Below are positions 8,631 to 17,725 of a stretch of 64,000 nt of DNA, piece by piece. Both the position numbers and the translations under genes were made by a program. The first letter of the stretch is position 1. Every line of letters starts with the position of its first letter. This stretch comes from Alteromonadaceae bacterium 2753L.S.0a.02 (lineage in GTDB: Bacteria > Pseudomonadota > Gammaproteobacteria > Pseudomonadales > Cellvibrionaceae), in NCBI GenBank assembly GCA_007827375.1, contig VISH01000001.1, forward strand, positions 1,550,001-1,614,000. The letters are read 5' to 3'. The notes under the pieces were generated by a model that ran no database searches, was not told where the DNA came from, and was given only the letters and a program-made list of their open reading frames with translations.

Positions 8631-9647
8631 ATGAACCGCAGCAACTTTGTGATTTGCGTAAGAAATACCGAAAAGAAAGCCAATGGTGACCCGCGCTTTG
8701 GTAACGAACCTGGCGCAACCCGTTATCTTGAAGTACCTGATGGTCAAACGCCCCACCCGGAAATTCATAAAAAAAGCCGCACTGAATGGCTCACGAATTT
8801 GATGCAGTGCGCCAGTTTGGGAACTCACGATGAAAACAGCAAGAGCGCGGTGGCGGGTTTTACTTACGGCGATATTCTTGTGTTTGTGCACGGTTACAAC
8901 AACTCCATGGACGATGTGATGCAGCGTCACAATCTGCTTCAGGATCGACTTGCCGAGCAAGGCTACCAGGGCGCGATTGTCAGTTTCGACTGGCCCAGCG
9001 CCAGCGCGGCACTCAATTATCTTGAAGATCGTGCCGACGCAAAAACCACCGCACATAAGTTGGTAAAAGATGGTATTGAAATCCTCGCGAAGAACCAATT
9101 GCAGCAGGATAAAAACAAATGCGACATTGATGTGCACATTCTCGGACATTCCACGGGCGCCTATGTGGTGCGCGAAGCCTTTTACGAGGCCAGTCAGCGC
9201 CGCAGTTTGGCGCGCATAAACTGGCAGGTAAGTCAGGTGGTGTTTATTGGGGGTGATATCGCCCGACAATCTCTATCGCACAGCGATTCCAAATCACAGG
9301 CGTTATTTCGGCACGCGACTCGCATAACGAATTACCAAAATCCGTTTGATTCCGCGCTGAAAGTGTCCAACGTAAAACGTCTTGGAATTGCGCCGCGCAT
9401 TGGGCGCGTAGGAATTCCCGATGATGCACCCGACAATATTGTGAATGTTCATGTGGGGAAACACTGGCGGCAGCTCAATGAGGCTAACAGTCGGTGTGGT
9501 GGCAATTGGTCGCACTCGTGGTATTTTGATGACGCCCGTTTTAGCGAAGATTTGTATCACACCTTGTGTGGCGATATTGATCGCAACGCCATTCCCTCGC
9601 GATCTTTCCAGGCGGGCGAACTGGAGCTTGTAGCCAAGCCGAATTAG
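8631..9647 (+). CDS. Alpha/beta hydrolase of the DUF900 type
   Basis: A 338-residue serine hydrolase-like protein of unknown substrate. It shows the oxyanion-side DILVFVHGYNNSMDD near residue 85, FDWPSASAALNYLEDR near 120, and the nucleophile elbow GHSTGAYV near 175; a histidine such as the one in NVHVGKHW near 280 could complete the triad. This pattern is that of DUF900 hydrolases. No signal peptide is seen, so it is probably cytoplasmic. The start at 8631 has GGAG eight bases upstream; an upstream in-frame codon at 8553 lacks support. It stands alone between degQ and a GNAT gene. Confidence 0.75.
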   Translation: MNRSNFVICVRNTEKKANGDPRFGNEPGATRYLEVPDGQTPHPEIHKKSRTEWLTNLMQCASLGTHDENSKSAVAGFTYGDILVFVHGYNNSMDDVMQRHNLLQDRLAEQGYQGAIVSFDWPSASAALNYLEDRADAKTTAHKLVKDGIEILAKNQLQQDKNKCDIDVHILGHSTGAYVVREAFYEASQRRSLARINWQVSQVVFIGGDIARQSLSHSDSKSQALFRHATRITNYQNPFDSALKVSNVKRLGIAPRIGRVGIPDDAPDNIVNVHVGKHWRQLNEANSRCGGNWSHSWYFDDARFSEDLYHTLCGDIDRNAIPSRSFQAGELELVAKPN

Positions 9648-9765
9648 TGTGAGCTCGTTGCTGAAATCATGGCGTGCTATTGACAACGGGTTTGTTATAT
9701 TCGCGCGATAGCGAAAAGCTGCACAATAAATTCGAGTCGCGCAGTGCTACAACAGGGAGAGCGCC

Positions 9766-10245
9766 ATGAACCTAAACCCTGCTATTCGGCAGTTTCAACC
9801 ACAAGATGCACAATCACTCGAACCGCTGATTCGGCAAACTTTCGACCGCTATATAAAAAAAGAGCTTTCGCCAGAGGGGCAAAGTGTTTTCTTTGATATG
9901 GTGGCCAGAGTAGTTGGTAATCACTACCGTGACTACATGACCTTCACGGCTCTGGATGACGAAACCCCGGTGGGTATGCTTTCGCTGCGCCAGCAAACCC
10001 ACATTTGTTTGTTTTTTTGCGATAAAAATCAAATGAATCGCGGTATTGGTCGCGCACTGTTAAATTATGCGCAACAGGTGCTTCTCGACAAATTGCACAG
10101 GGATATCACGCTCACCGTGAATTCTTCATTATTTGCCGTTAATATTTACCAGCGTTTGGGTTTTGCTTCAAAAGGGGGCGTCGAGCGCATTAATGGTATT
10201 AGTTTTCAGGCGATGGAAAAGCATTTGTTGGTGGGAAGCAGCTAG
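9766..10245 (+). CDS. GNAT-family N-acetyltransferase
   Basis: A 159-residue protein with the GNAT fold: N-terminal IRQFQPQDAQSLEPLIRQTF, central beta strands PVGMLSLRQQTHICLFFCDK, the acetyl-CoA loop RGIGRALLNYAQQVL near residue 88, and a C-terminal LTVNSSLFAVNIYQRLGF segment typical of motif B. The acceptor cannot be told. AGGGAGAG lies just before the ATG. The gene stands alone, without an evident operon. Confidence 0.8.
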   Translation: MNLNPAIRQFQPQDAQSLEPLIRQTFDRYIKKELSPEGQSVFFDMVARVVGNHYRDYMTFTALDDETPVGMLSLRQQTHICLFFCDKNQMNRGIGRALLNYAQQVLLDKLHRDITLTVNSSLFAVNIYQRLGFASKGGVERINGISFQAMEKHLLVGSS

Positions 10246-10392
10246 CAGCATTTAGGAATGTGAATACTGTAAGCCAGGTCTTGGATGGGTATTTCGATAT
10301 CTGACTGTTTCGTAAGCAGCAAATTCGTTTTATATCTTTTCCTACATAAAGCCGTAAAAATCAGCGACAATCGCCCCGTCCAGAAAATTTTG

Positions 10393-10462
10393 CTCCGCAA
10401 CTAAGACCCGAGAACTATTGCTCGAGAGCTAACACCCGAGAATTACCACCTGGGAACCATCA
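10393..10462 (+). repeat. Five degenerate 14-bp tandem units before an mscS-like gene
   Basis: The units run CTCCGCAACTAAGA, CCCGAGAACTATTG, CTCGAGAGCTAACA, CCCGAGAATTACCA and CCTGGGAACCATCA, end to end. The last unit ends two bases before the ATG at 10465. Fourteen is not a multiple of three and no frame runs through, so this is non-coding leader. No ordinary Shine-Dalgarno is present except a possible TGGGAA in the last unit. Confidence 0.65.
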
Positions 10463-10464
10463 CT

Positions 10465-10986
10465 ATGACATTTATCATTATAGTCGCGCTCATTGTTGTG
10501 CTTATGTTTGCATTGCGTATTGTCGGTGAGTCTGTGCAGCGCCTCGGCAATAACAAAGATGTTGATGCGTATCGCATTAGCTACATCACCAAAACATTAA
10601 ATATCGCGCTCGTGGTTATATTTTTAATGGTAATTGTGAGTTTACTGGGTATTGAGTATTCTCAGGTTACTATTTTCCTTTCCTCCATATTCGCAGTGTT
10701 GGGTGTTGCCCTGTTTGCACAGTGGTCCATATTGTCGAATATTACCGCCAGTTTAATCATCTTTTTTGCGTTTCCCTACCGCGTGGGCGATGCCATTAAA
10801 GTTGTCGATAAAGATGATGATATCAGCGGCGTGGTGGAGGAAATAAGTTTGTTTCACGTGATTATTCGCCGCGGCGATGCGCTCATTACCTATCCTAATT
10901 CACTAATTTTGCAAAAGGCGGTGATTAAATCCGCTACCCCATTGGGTGGAGAAGATGTTACAGACAATGACGAGACTTCACCCTAA
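10465..10986 (+). CDS. Minimal MscS-like mechanosensitive channel protein
   Basis: A 173-residue membrane protein with three hydrophobic helices (about residues 2-20, 47-66 and 70-100) and an MscS beta domain (FAFPYRVGDAIKVV near 108, then VVEEISLFHVIIRRGDALITYPNSLILQKAV). It lacks the C-terminal alpha/beta cage of E. coli MscS (286 residues), ending soon after the beta domain with an acidic tail. It would gate under membrane tension or act as a small ion conduit; substrate is unknown. It lies upstream of a DUF808 membrane protein in the same direction, 70 bp apart. Confidence 0.75.
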   Translation: MTFIIIVALIVVLMFALRIVGESVQRLGNNKDVDAYRISYITKTLNIALVVIFLMVIVSLLGIEYSQVTIFLSSIFAVLGVALFAQWSILSNITASLIIFFAFPYRVGDAIKVVDKDDDISGVVEEISLFHVIIRRGDALITYPNSLILQKAVIKSATPLGGEDVTDNDETSP

Positions 10987-11056
10987 TGTACAGTTCTGAG
11001 GCGTGCGCAATTCGCGTTTTGCGACAGCAATAATCCCTAAACAGAGGTTTCTAGCC

Positions 11057-11968
11057 ATGGCGGCAGGCAGTTTATTGGCATTGCTCGACGACATAGCCAC
11101 GGTGCTCGACGACGTGTCGCTAATGACCAAAGTCGCCGCCAAAAAAACAGCCGGCGTGTTGGGTGATGACCTGGCGCTTAACGCAGAGCAGGTGAGTGGC
11201 GTTCGTGCTGAACGCGAGCTACCTGTTGTTTGGGCTGTTTTTAAGGGCTCAATCGTTAATAAATTAATACTGGTTCCAGCGGCGTTGGCGATCGGGGCAA
11301 TCGCCCCCTGGTTGGTTATTTATTTGTTGATGCTAGGCGGCTTGTATCTAAGTTATGAAGGCGTCGAGAAAGTGTGGCATGCATTGGCGCATAAATCCGA
11401 GGCGCACAAGCACAAAGGGGAACTTCAGGAAACCTTACGCAATCCTCAAGCCGATCTTAAAGCGTTCGAAAAAGAGAAAATTAAAGGAGCGGTTCGTACA
11501 GATTTTGTGCTTTCCGCAGAAATTATTGTGATTGCCTTGGGTACCGTGAGTGAGGCAGCTTTCAGTCGGCAGGTATTGGTGGTTAGCACGATTGCCGCAG
11601 TCATGACCGCCGGTGTTTATGGCTTGGTAGCGTTCATTGTAAAGTTAGACGATATCGGGCTGGCGTTACTTAATGGCACGGTGCAGAGTCGCTTTGCTTC
11701 TTTCAGGCAATCGTTGGGTCGCGCGATTCTGTGGTTTTGCCCCTGGTTAATGAAGGCGCTATCGATTGTCGGTACCGCCGCCATGTTGCTCGTCGGGGGT
11801 GGCATTCTGGTGCACGGTATCCCTTATCTACACCACCTGATTGAGCATCTTCATTTGCCGGTGCCTGCTTTGATGAATATGTTATTAAATTTTCTGGTCG
11901 GTGCATTGGCTGGCACGGTTTGCGTGTTGGCTGTTAATCTGTTTTCACGGTTGCGCTCAAGCAACTAA
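11057..11968 (+). CDS. yedI: DUF808 inner membrane protein, YedI-like
   Basis: A 303-residue integral membrane protein of unknown function. The N-terminus (SLLALLDDIATVLDDVSLM, then KVAAKKTAGVLGDDLALNAE) closely follows E. coli YedI (305 residues). About six hydrophobic segments can be seen between residues 70 and 300, and YEGVEKVWHALAHK lies after the second. The start at 11057 is chosen by homology and AGAGG upstream; the open frame extends to 11003. It may be co-transcribed with the mscS-like gene. Confidence 0.85.
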   Translation: MAAGSLLALLDDIATVLDDVSLMTKVAAKKTAGVLGDDLALNAEQVSGVRAERELPVVWAVFKGSIVNKLILVPAALAIGAIAPWLVIYLLMLGGLYLSYEGVEKVWHALAHKSEAHKHKGELQETLRNPQADLKAFEKEKIKGAVRTDFVLSAEIIVIALGTVSEAAFSRQVLVVSTIAAVMTAGVYGLVAFIVKLDDIGLALLNGTVQSRFASFRQSLGRAILWFCPWLMKALSIVGTAAMLLVGGGILVHGIPYLHHLIEHLHLPVPALMNMLLNFLVGALAGTVCVLAVNLFSRLRSSN

Positions 11969-12001
11969 ACTTATTTCACATGTTTCAAGGAGGCAGCCGC
12001 C

Positions 12002-12994
12002 ATGCAATATCGTCGTTTAGGAAAGACCGGACTGCAATTGAGCGCGTTTTCGCTGGGGTCGTGGGTAACTTTTGGTAAACAGGTCCATTTGGACTCAGCC
12101 ACAGCGATGATTAAAACTGCGTTCGAGTTGGGCATTAATTTTTTCGATAATGCCGAAGCCTACGAACATGGCGCGTCGGAAAAAGTGATGGGCGAAGCGC
12201 TGCAGGCGCTGGGTTTGCCGCGGGATGAATTCTGCGTTTCGAGTAAAGTGTTTTGGGGTGGCCAGAAACCAACGCAATTGGGTTTGAGTGCCAAGCATGT
12301 TACCGAGGCCTGCCATGCGGCACTGAAACGTTTGGCGGTGGATTATCTCGACTTATATTTTTGCCACCGCCCCGACATCCACACTCCTATCGAAGAAACT
12401 GTGCGTGCCATGCACAATTTGATTGTTCAGGGCAAAGTGTTGTACTGGGGTACTTCCGAATGGAATGCACAGCAGATTATGGAAGCGCATCGTATTGCTG
12501 CGCAACACCATCTTACGCCGCCCGTGATGGAGCAGCCGCAGTACAACTTGTTTGAGCGTCAAAAGGTTGAGGAAGACTACCGCGACTTATACGACACCGT
12601 TGGTTTGGGCACCACTGTATGGTCACCCTTAGCCAGTGGTGTGTTAACTGGTAAATACAACGATGGAATTGGAGATGAGGGGCGCCTGACATTGCCAGGC
12701 TATGAGTGGTTGCGCGCTCTGTTTGAGTCTGAGGATGGCCAGATAAAAATTGCCAAAGCGCGCCGGTTGGAGAAATTGGCAGATGATCTTGAGGTAAAAC
12801 TGCATCATTTGGCGCTTGCCTGGTGCTTACGTAATCCGAATGTCTCAACAGTAATTTTAGGCGCTTCAAAGAGCCATCAATTGGAAGATAATGTGAAAGC
12901 CCTAGATCTTGTACTTAGCGACGACACCCTGGCCACTATCGAAGACATTTTGCAAAACCAGCCGCCAAAAGCACGTGATTGGACAAAAAATTAA
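12002..12994 (+). CDS. Aldo/keto reductase, Kv-beta/YghZ-like
   Basis: A 330-residue NADPH-dependent aldo/keto reductase. It starts MQYRRLGKTGLQLSAFSLGSW. The catalytic tetrad is recognisable: Asp and Tyr in FDNAEAYEHG, Lys in VSSKVFWGG, His in YLDLYFCHRPD. NADPH-binding segments WSPLASGVLTGKY and VSTVILGASKSHQL are near residues 205 and 285. The subfamily resembles potassium channel beta subunits and YghZ, which reduce methylglyoxal-like aldehydes; the substrate here is unknown. AAGGAGG lies before the ATG. Confidence 0.87.
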   Translation: MQYRRLGKTGLQLSAFSLGSWVTFGKQVHLDSATAMIKTAFELGINFFDNAEAYEHGASEKVMGEALQALGLPRDEFCVSSKVFWGGQKPTQLGLSAKHVTEACHAALKRLAVDYLDLYFCHRPDIHTPIEETVRAMHNLIVQGKVLYWGTSEWNAQQIMEAHRIAAQHHLTPPVMEQPQYNLFERQKVEEDYRDLYDTVGLGTTVWSPLASGVLTGKYNDGIGDEGRLTLPGYEWLRALFESEDGQIKIAKARRLEKLADDLEVKLHHLALAWCLRNPNVSTVILGASKSHQLEDNVKALDLVLSDDTLATIEDILQNQPPKARDWTKN

Positions 12995-13109
12995 AATTTT
13001 TTGAACTTTAGGAAGTCGCCTAAGTCTCAATTAACAAGCAAGCACTGCTTGCTGGTTTCCTCCCAAGTTTAATTTGATTGATTTTAGCTTCCCCAAGAGC
13101 GATAGCGAT

Positions 13110-13145
13110 GCCCTGAACACTCCCAACCGTTCAGGGCTTTTTTTT
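13110..13145 (+). terminator. Rho-independent terminator after aldo/keto reductase
   Basis: GCCCTGAAC pairs with GTTCAGGGC over a 10-base loop, followed by eight Ts. A separate 7-bp palindrome AGCAAGC-ACT-GCTTGCT lies upstream at 13037-13053. Confidence 0.88.
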
Positions 13146-13158
13146 GCCTGCTCTGCCG

Positions 13159-14388
13159 TTAAGTGATTGCGGCGCTCAACTGCACGACAATACGCGTGCC
13201 GTGCGAGTAGTCTGTATCCAACCAAATTTTGCCGCCCTGTGCCGCCACCAATTCACCGCAAAGCCGCAATCCCAGGCCATGGCCTTGTTCGCCACTGGTG
13301 CCAGCGCTGCTGGTTTGTACATCGCCGAATAGATGTGCGCGTTTTTCAGGGGCTATGCCTGCGCCCTGGTCTGCGACGCTGAACTCAATATGCCGATTCG
13401 ACTCACGGGCGGCCACACGGATCTGGGCTCCAACAGGGCTGAATTTAATGGCGTTGTTAAGCAGATTACGAATGATTGATTTGGTGAGAACCGGATCGCA
13501 CATCATGCTGAGTTCCGCCGGAACTTCATCGACCAAAGTAATTCCTTTGGTTGCTAGAGCTTCCTGCAGCAATTCATGACTTCCTCGCAACAGGGTAACA
13601 AAATTGTGTTGCGAAAGCGTAGCCTGTTTGTGGTTGTAGCGCTGTGCTGACCATTGCAACATCTCGTCGAGCAGACCGTAGACCTGCATGGCGCCACTGA
13701 GAATGCTGTTGGTTATGCTGGCGATTTTATCTGGGCTGGCCTGTCGCGCTTTTTCGCTGAGGAGTCGAGCCAGGCCGAGAACCGCGCCGAAGGGCGATCG
13801 CAGATCATGGCTAATGGCGGCAAACAGTGATTGTTGTTCCCGGGCGAGACGTTCCAGGCGGCGATTGTGCTGGCGTAATTCCAACTGCGCTATTACCTGG
13901 CGCGACAATACTTCGAGTGCCCGTTTTTGCTCCGGACTGAGGTGTTTCGGCTCGCGGTCAATCACGCACAAAGTGCCAATAGCATTGCCCCGCGGTGTGA
14001 TGAGCGGCGCGCCGGCGTAAAAACGAATGTCGGGCGTGCCGGTTACCAGGGGATTGTCGTGAAAACGGCTGTCCTGCGTGGTGTTGGGTACTTCGAATAC
14101 CTGCTCCTGCAAAATCGCGTGGGAACAGAATGCGATACTGCGTTCGGTTTCTGTGGCCTCCAAACCGACGCGGGATTTAAACCACTGACGATGCTCGTCT
14201 ATTAAGCTGATGAGTGAAATCGGCGTGTTGCAAATAGCGCTGGCCAGCTCGGTGAGGTCGTCGAAAGCGGCCTCTGCGTCCGTGTCGAGAATTTCGTAAC
14301 TCAGCAGATTGGCGAGGCGGCTCGGTTCTGAGGTGGGGCGCGGCGCGCTTTCCATGATTACTGTGCCGGGTTGCGGAGAGTTACCCAA
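13159..14388 (-). CDS. GAF-domain sensor histidine kinase
   Basis: A 409-residue soluble histidine kinase. A GAF domain occupies about residues 30-170 (LTELASAICNTPISLISLIDEHRQWFKSRVGL is the usual opening, SHAILQEQVFEVPNT and RFYAGAPLITPRGNAIGTLCVID follow). HisKA has the phospho-acceptor in FAAISHDLRSPFGAV near 195, and HATPase shows NLLNNAIKFSP, DQGAGIAPE and GHGLGLRLC. No response regulator gene is adjacent, so it is an orphan. An alternative start at 14355 (MESAPRPT) is equally possible; neither has a clear ribosome binding site. Convergent with the aldo/keto reductase, divergent from creD. Confidence 0.82.
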   Translation of the reverse strand: MGNSPQPGTVIMESAPRPTSEPSRLANLLSYEILDTDAEAAFDDLTELASAICNTPISLISLIDEHRQWFKSRVGLEATETERSIAFCSHAILQEQVFEVPNTTQDSRFHDNPLVTGTPDIRFYAGAPLITPRGNAIGTLCVIDREPKHLSPEQKRALEVLSRQVIAQLELRQHNRRLERLAREQQSLFAAISHDLRSPFGAVLGLARLLSEKARQASPDKIASITNSILSGAMQVYGLLDEMLQWSAQRYNHKQATLSQHNFVTLLRGSHELLQEALATKGITLVDEVPAELSMMCDPVLTKSIIRNLLNNAIKFSPVGAQIRVAARESNRHIEFSVADQGAGIAPEKRAHLFGDVQTSSAGTSGEQGHGLGLRLCGELVAAQGGKIWLDTDYSHGTRIVVQLSAAIT

Positions 14389-14506
14389 AGTATAGGCAAT
14401 TACGCCCGACTCTACGAGATGCGACCAGAATTCATCATATTTCGTCGCTCGAATTACCCTTATTAGGGCTTAGCCTGAATGCTTTATGACAAACGAGGAA
14501 GCTTTC

Positions 14507-15856
14507 ATGCAACGCCAAATAGCCCTTAAGTCGGCACTCATCGTTTTGCTCTCGCTGTTACTGCTGATTCCGCTGAATATGATTGAAGGCCAGATTCGTG
14601 CGCGCAGTTTGTATCTGGACGCGGTAAAACAGGATATCGCCACCAGTTGGACAGGGGAGCAAGCGGTGATGTCGCCGGTGCTGGTACAGCCGTATCAGGT
14701 ATCCAGTACGAATAAGAAAAACCCGGTTATTATCCGTTATCTGCTGATCCCTGCACGACATCTGCAAATTGCGGCAGACGCGCGTTCCGAGATGCGCTCG
14801 CGTGGCATTTATGAGGTACCGGTATACACCAGCGAACTGCAGTTTGACGGTCGCATAATGCAAAAAAATTGGCATGAGCAGCGAGATAAAGTCAGCGCGC
14901 AACAAAATTTTGAGAGTTTTCTGCCACCTTATTTGGCGATGTATTTGAGTGATCCACGCGGTGTCGGCAATAGTTTTAAAGCGACTTTGAATGGTCGCAC
15001 GGCGGAGCTTGTTCCGGGTGCGGGTATACCCCTACTCGAGAATGGCTTTCGAGTTGAGTTACCGCCAGCGCTATTGGAGCAGGGTGATTATCTGGAATTT
15101 AAGCTGCAGTTTGAGCTCCGCGGTATGTCTAAACTGGGATTTATTCCGGCTGCAGAGAGTGTCAATTTACAGATGCGTTCAGACTGGCAACATCCGAAGT
15201 TTAGTGGCGCATTTTTACCGTTGGAACATGAAATTGATGAAGTTGGTTTTAGAGCTGCATGGTCTGTTAACGAGTTCAGCAGTGCGGCTAAAAATAAGCT
15301 TCAATTGTGTCAGGGTGGTAAGTGCACAGCTCTATTGCAAACACAGCTCAGTGTTGAATTTTTTCAGCCGGTTGACATTTATCAGCAAGCGGAGCGCGCG
15401 GTAAAATACGGTGTTTTATTTATAGCCATCAGCTTTGTGAGTTTCTTTATTTTTGAAGCGCTCACTACGGTGCGTATTCATCCAATCCAATACACGCTGG
15501 TGGGCCTTTCTCTGGCTATATTTTATTTATTACTTATATCACTTTCTGAACATATGGTATTTTTATGGGCTTATCTCATAGCAACCTGCGCTTGTACGCT
15601 ACTGCTACTCGCCTATCTAAGTAAAGTGCTGGCGAAGCCCTGGCAGGCGCGAATATTTTGCGGCTGCCTGGCGGGCTTGCACGCTATGTTGTATGTGATT
15701 CTACAGTTGGAGGATTTTGCGCTGTTGATGGGGGCTATGTTGCTGTTTGTATTGCTCGCTATTCTAATGCTCGCTACCCGCACAATCGATTGGTATGCAC
15801 TGCCGGGCGCTGGGCAGCTGGGTTCTCAGGGGGAGCTGTTCGAGAAGTCAATTTGA
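14507..15856 (+). CDS. creD: Inner membrane protein CreD
   Basis: A 449-residue CreD-family protein, matching E. coli CreD in length. One N-terminal transmembrane helix (residues 5-25) is followed by a large periplasmic part (about 30-305), then six C-terminal helices. The opening after the first helix, with MIEGQIRARSLYLDAVKQDI and VLVQPYQV, is typical. In other bacteria it belongs to the CreBC regulon and affects envelope integrity and beta-lactam response; no creBC genes are present here. The start at 14507 is supported by GAGGAAG. It is divergent from the GAF histidine kinase. Confidence 0.85.
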   Translation: MQRQIALKSALIVLLSLLLLIPLNMIEGQIRARSLYLDAVKQDIATSWTGEQAVMSPVLVQPYQVSSTNKKNPVIIRYLLIPARHLQIAADARSEMRSRGIYEVPVYTSELQFDGRIMQKNWHEQRDKVSAQQNFESFLPPYLAMYLSDPRGVGNSFKATLNGRTAELVPGAGIPLLENGFRVELPPALLEQGDYLEFKLQFELRGMSKLGFIPAAESVNLQMRSDWQHPKFSGAFLPLEHEIDEVGFRAAWSVNEFSSAAKNKLQLCQGGKCTALLQTQLSVEFFQPVDIYQQAERAVKYGVLFIAISFVSFFIFEALTTVRIHPIQYTLVGLSLAIFYLLLISLSEHMVFLWAYLIATCACTLLLLAYLSKVLAKPWQARIFCGCLAGLHAMLYVILQLEDFALLMGAMLLFVLLAILMLATRTIDWYALPGAGQLGSQGELFEKSI

Positions 15857-15938
15857 CAGTCTCGAAGCAGCGGGGGATCATATTAAATCGGCTATATTTA
15901 TCGTTAGGTAAATAGCTCCCCCGCGTTTGGAGGCTTGT

Positions 15939-17129
15939 GTGAATTGGGATGTCATTATTATTGGCGCCGGCGCTGCCGGATTGATGTGCGCCGCGACTGC
16001 TGGTGAACGTGGTCGTCGCGTGCTCTTGCTTGATCATGCCAATAAAGTCGGTAAAAAAATTCTAATGTCCGGGGGTGGGCGTTGTAATTTCACGAATCTT
16101 GATATTCAGCCAGAAAATTATCTCAGTGATAATCCACATTTTTGTAAATCAGCATTGAGTCGGTATACCCAGTGGGATTTTATCGATCTAGTAACCCGAC
16201 ACCAGATACCCTGGCATGAAAAGGAGTTGGGGCAATTATTTTGCGACCGTAAATCCAGTGATATTCTCAATCTGTTGTTGGCGGAATGTGATGCTGCAGA
16301 AGTTACTATTGAAGCTCAAACCACTGTTAAGGATATTCAGCAAATATCGAGCGGTTTTGAACTGTCTTGTGAGGATGTACAACAAACTACACAGTTACTC
16401 CGATGCGAATCACTGGTTATAGCCACCGGTGGTTTATCCATTCCCACCATGGGTGCAAGCGGTTTTGGTTATGACTGGGCCGAAAAATTTGGCTTAACGG
16501 TAACCCGACGTACAGCTTCTCTGGTGCCTTTTACTTTGAGTGGGAAATGGTTGGATGTCGCCAGTGATCTTTCGGGTGTGAGCCTTGCGTGCAGCGTGAC
16601 TACACCGCGTAAAAGTTTTAGTGGCCAACTATTATTTACCCACCGAGGCTTAAGCGGCCCGGCAATTTTACAGGCCTCCAATTATTGGGAGTTGGGGGAA
16701 TCAGTGACTATAGATTTATTACCCGATGAGTCTTTACACGATCTAATTGAACGCTGGCAATCATTACACAGTAAACAAACCCTAAAAAATTTACTGGCGC
16801 AGTTGTTGCCAAAACGGTTTGTACAAATTTGGCTGGAGCAGATCGACGAAAATAAACCGGTGCTGCATTACAATCATAAAGAAATAAAAGAGTTGCACGA
16901 TCTATTTCACCAGTGGCATATAACGCCCTCGGGTACAGAGGGGTATCGCACGGCTGAAGTTACGCGAGGCGGCGTTAACACCGACGATATATCTTCAAAA
17001 ACTTTTGAAGCCAAGCAGGTAAAAGGTTTGTATTTTATCGGTGAAGTGTTGGATGTGACCGGGTGGCTGGGAGGTTACAATTTCCAGTGGGCCTGGAGCT
17101 CAGGTTGGTGTGCCGGGCAGTTTGTGTAG
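15939..17129 (+). CDS. HI0933/YhiN-family flavoprotein
   Basis: A 396-residue FAD-binding protein with an N-terminal Rossmann motif DVIIIGAGAAGLMCAATAGERG, a KKILMSGGGRCNFTN loop near residue 40 and a C-terminal GLYFIGEVLDVTGWLGGYNFQWAWSSG, all typical of the HI0933 family. A GTG start at 15939 is chosen because TTGGAGG at 15927-15933 is then its ribosome binding site; reading from the TTG at 15927 would translate that site. Function in the family is poorly known (NAD(P)/FAD-dependent oxidoreductase). It stands between creD and a GFA-like gene. Confidence 0.85.
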   Translation: MNWDVIIIGAGAAGLMCAATAGERGRRVLLLDHANKVGKKILMSGGGRCNFTNLDIQPENYLSDNPHFCKSALSRYTQWDFIDLVTRHQIPWHEKELGQLFCDRKSSDILNLLLAECDAAEVTIEAQTTVKDIQQISSGFELSCEDVQQTTQLLRCESLVIATGGLSIPTMGASGFGYDWAEKFGLTVTRRTASLVPFTLSGKWLDVASDLSGVSLACSVTTPRKSFSGQLLFTHRGLSGPAILQASNYWELGESVTIDLLPDESLHDLIERWQSLHSKQTLKNLLAQLLPKRFVQIWLEQIDENKPVLHYNHKEIKELHDLFHQWHITPSGTEGYRTAEVTRGGVNTDDISSKTFEAKQVKGLYFIGEVLDVTGWLGGYNFQWAWSSGWCAGQFV

Positions 17130-17163
17130 CTTTTAAATTTTTAAATAAAAACTGGGGTGAGTC

Positions 17164-17562
17164 TTGATAAAACGCGTTGGTAATACGCTTATAAAAGAAA
17201 AACATCGAGCCAGTTGTCATTGCGGTGCCGTGGTATTGGAACTTACTTTGCCAAACGGTATCGAAAACCCCCGGCGTTGTGATTGTTTCATTTGTCGCAG
17301 GAAGGGTGCTGTAGTGGCATCGGTACCATTATCGAACCTTAAGGTTGTAAAGGGACAGGAGTGTCTAACGCTGTATCAGTTTAATACATTTACCGCGAAG
17401 CACTTTTTTTGTTCCCGTTGCGGAATTTACACCCATCACCAGCGCCGTTCCAACTCGCAGGAGTATGGCTTTAACGTGGGGTGTCTGGAGGACGTCAACC
17501 CTTTTGAAATCGGCGAAGTACCACTAAGTGATGGTGTAAATCACCCAGCAGATCGCCACTAA
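17164..17562 (+). CDS. GFA-like zinc protein (glutathione-dependent formaldehyde-activating type)
   Basis: A 132-residue protein of the GFA/CENP-V family with all the zinc-binding cysteines: SCHCGAV near residue 18, CDCFICRRKG near 38 and FCSRCGIYTHH near 80. These small enzymes bind thiol adducts such as S-hydroxymethylglutathione, but most members have no proven substrate. It probably starts with TTG at 17164, since GGGGTGAG lies just before and no ATG or GTG is available. It follows the flavoprotein by 34 bp and may be co-transcribed. Confidence 0.8.
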   Translation: MIKRVGNTLIKEKHRASCHCGAVVLELTLPNGIENPRRCDCFICRRKGAVVASVPLSNLKVVKGQECLTLYQFNTFTAKHFFCSRCGIYTHHQRRSNSQEYGFNVGCLEDVNPFEIGEVPLSDGVNHPADRH

Positions 17563-17725
17563 ATAGCTGCTTCATCTTCACGTGGTCATACACTGCTTGG
17601 GCACGGCGTCACTGGCTGTCAGTTGGTGGAAATTGTTAGAATAGCGCACACCTGATGCACGTCACCCGCTGGTGAAGTGTGACAACAACAGAATAACCAA
17701 TAAAAACCAAGAATCGAGACGCTAC

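Noticed and set aside
8544..9269. Minus-strand frame of 241 codons opposite the DUF900-type hydrolase
   Set aside because: The plus-strand product has clear hydrolase motifs; the antisense frame has none.
9680..9700. TTGACA with TATATT as a promoter for the GNAT gene
   Set aside because: The spacing between the two boxes is about 10 bases, too short for a sigma-70 promoter.
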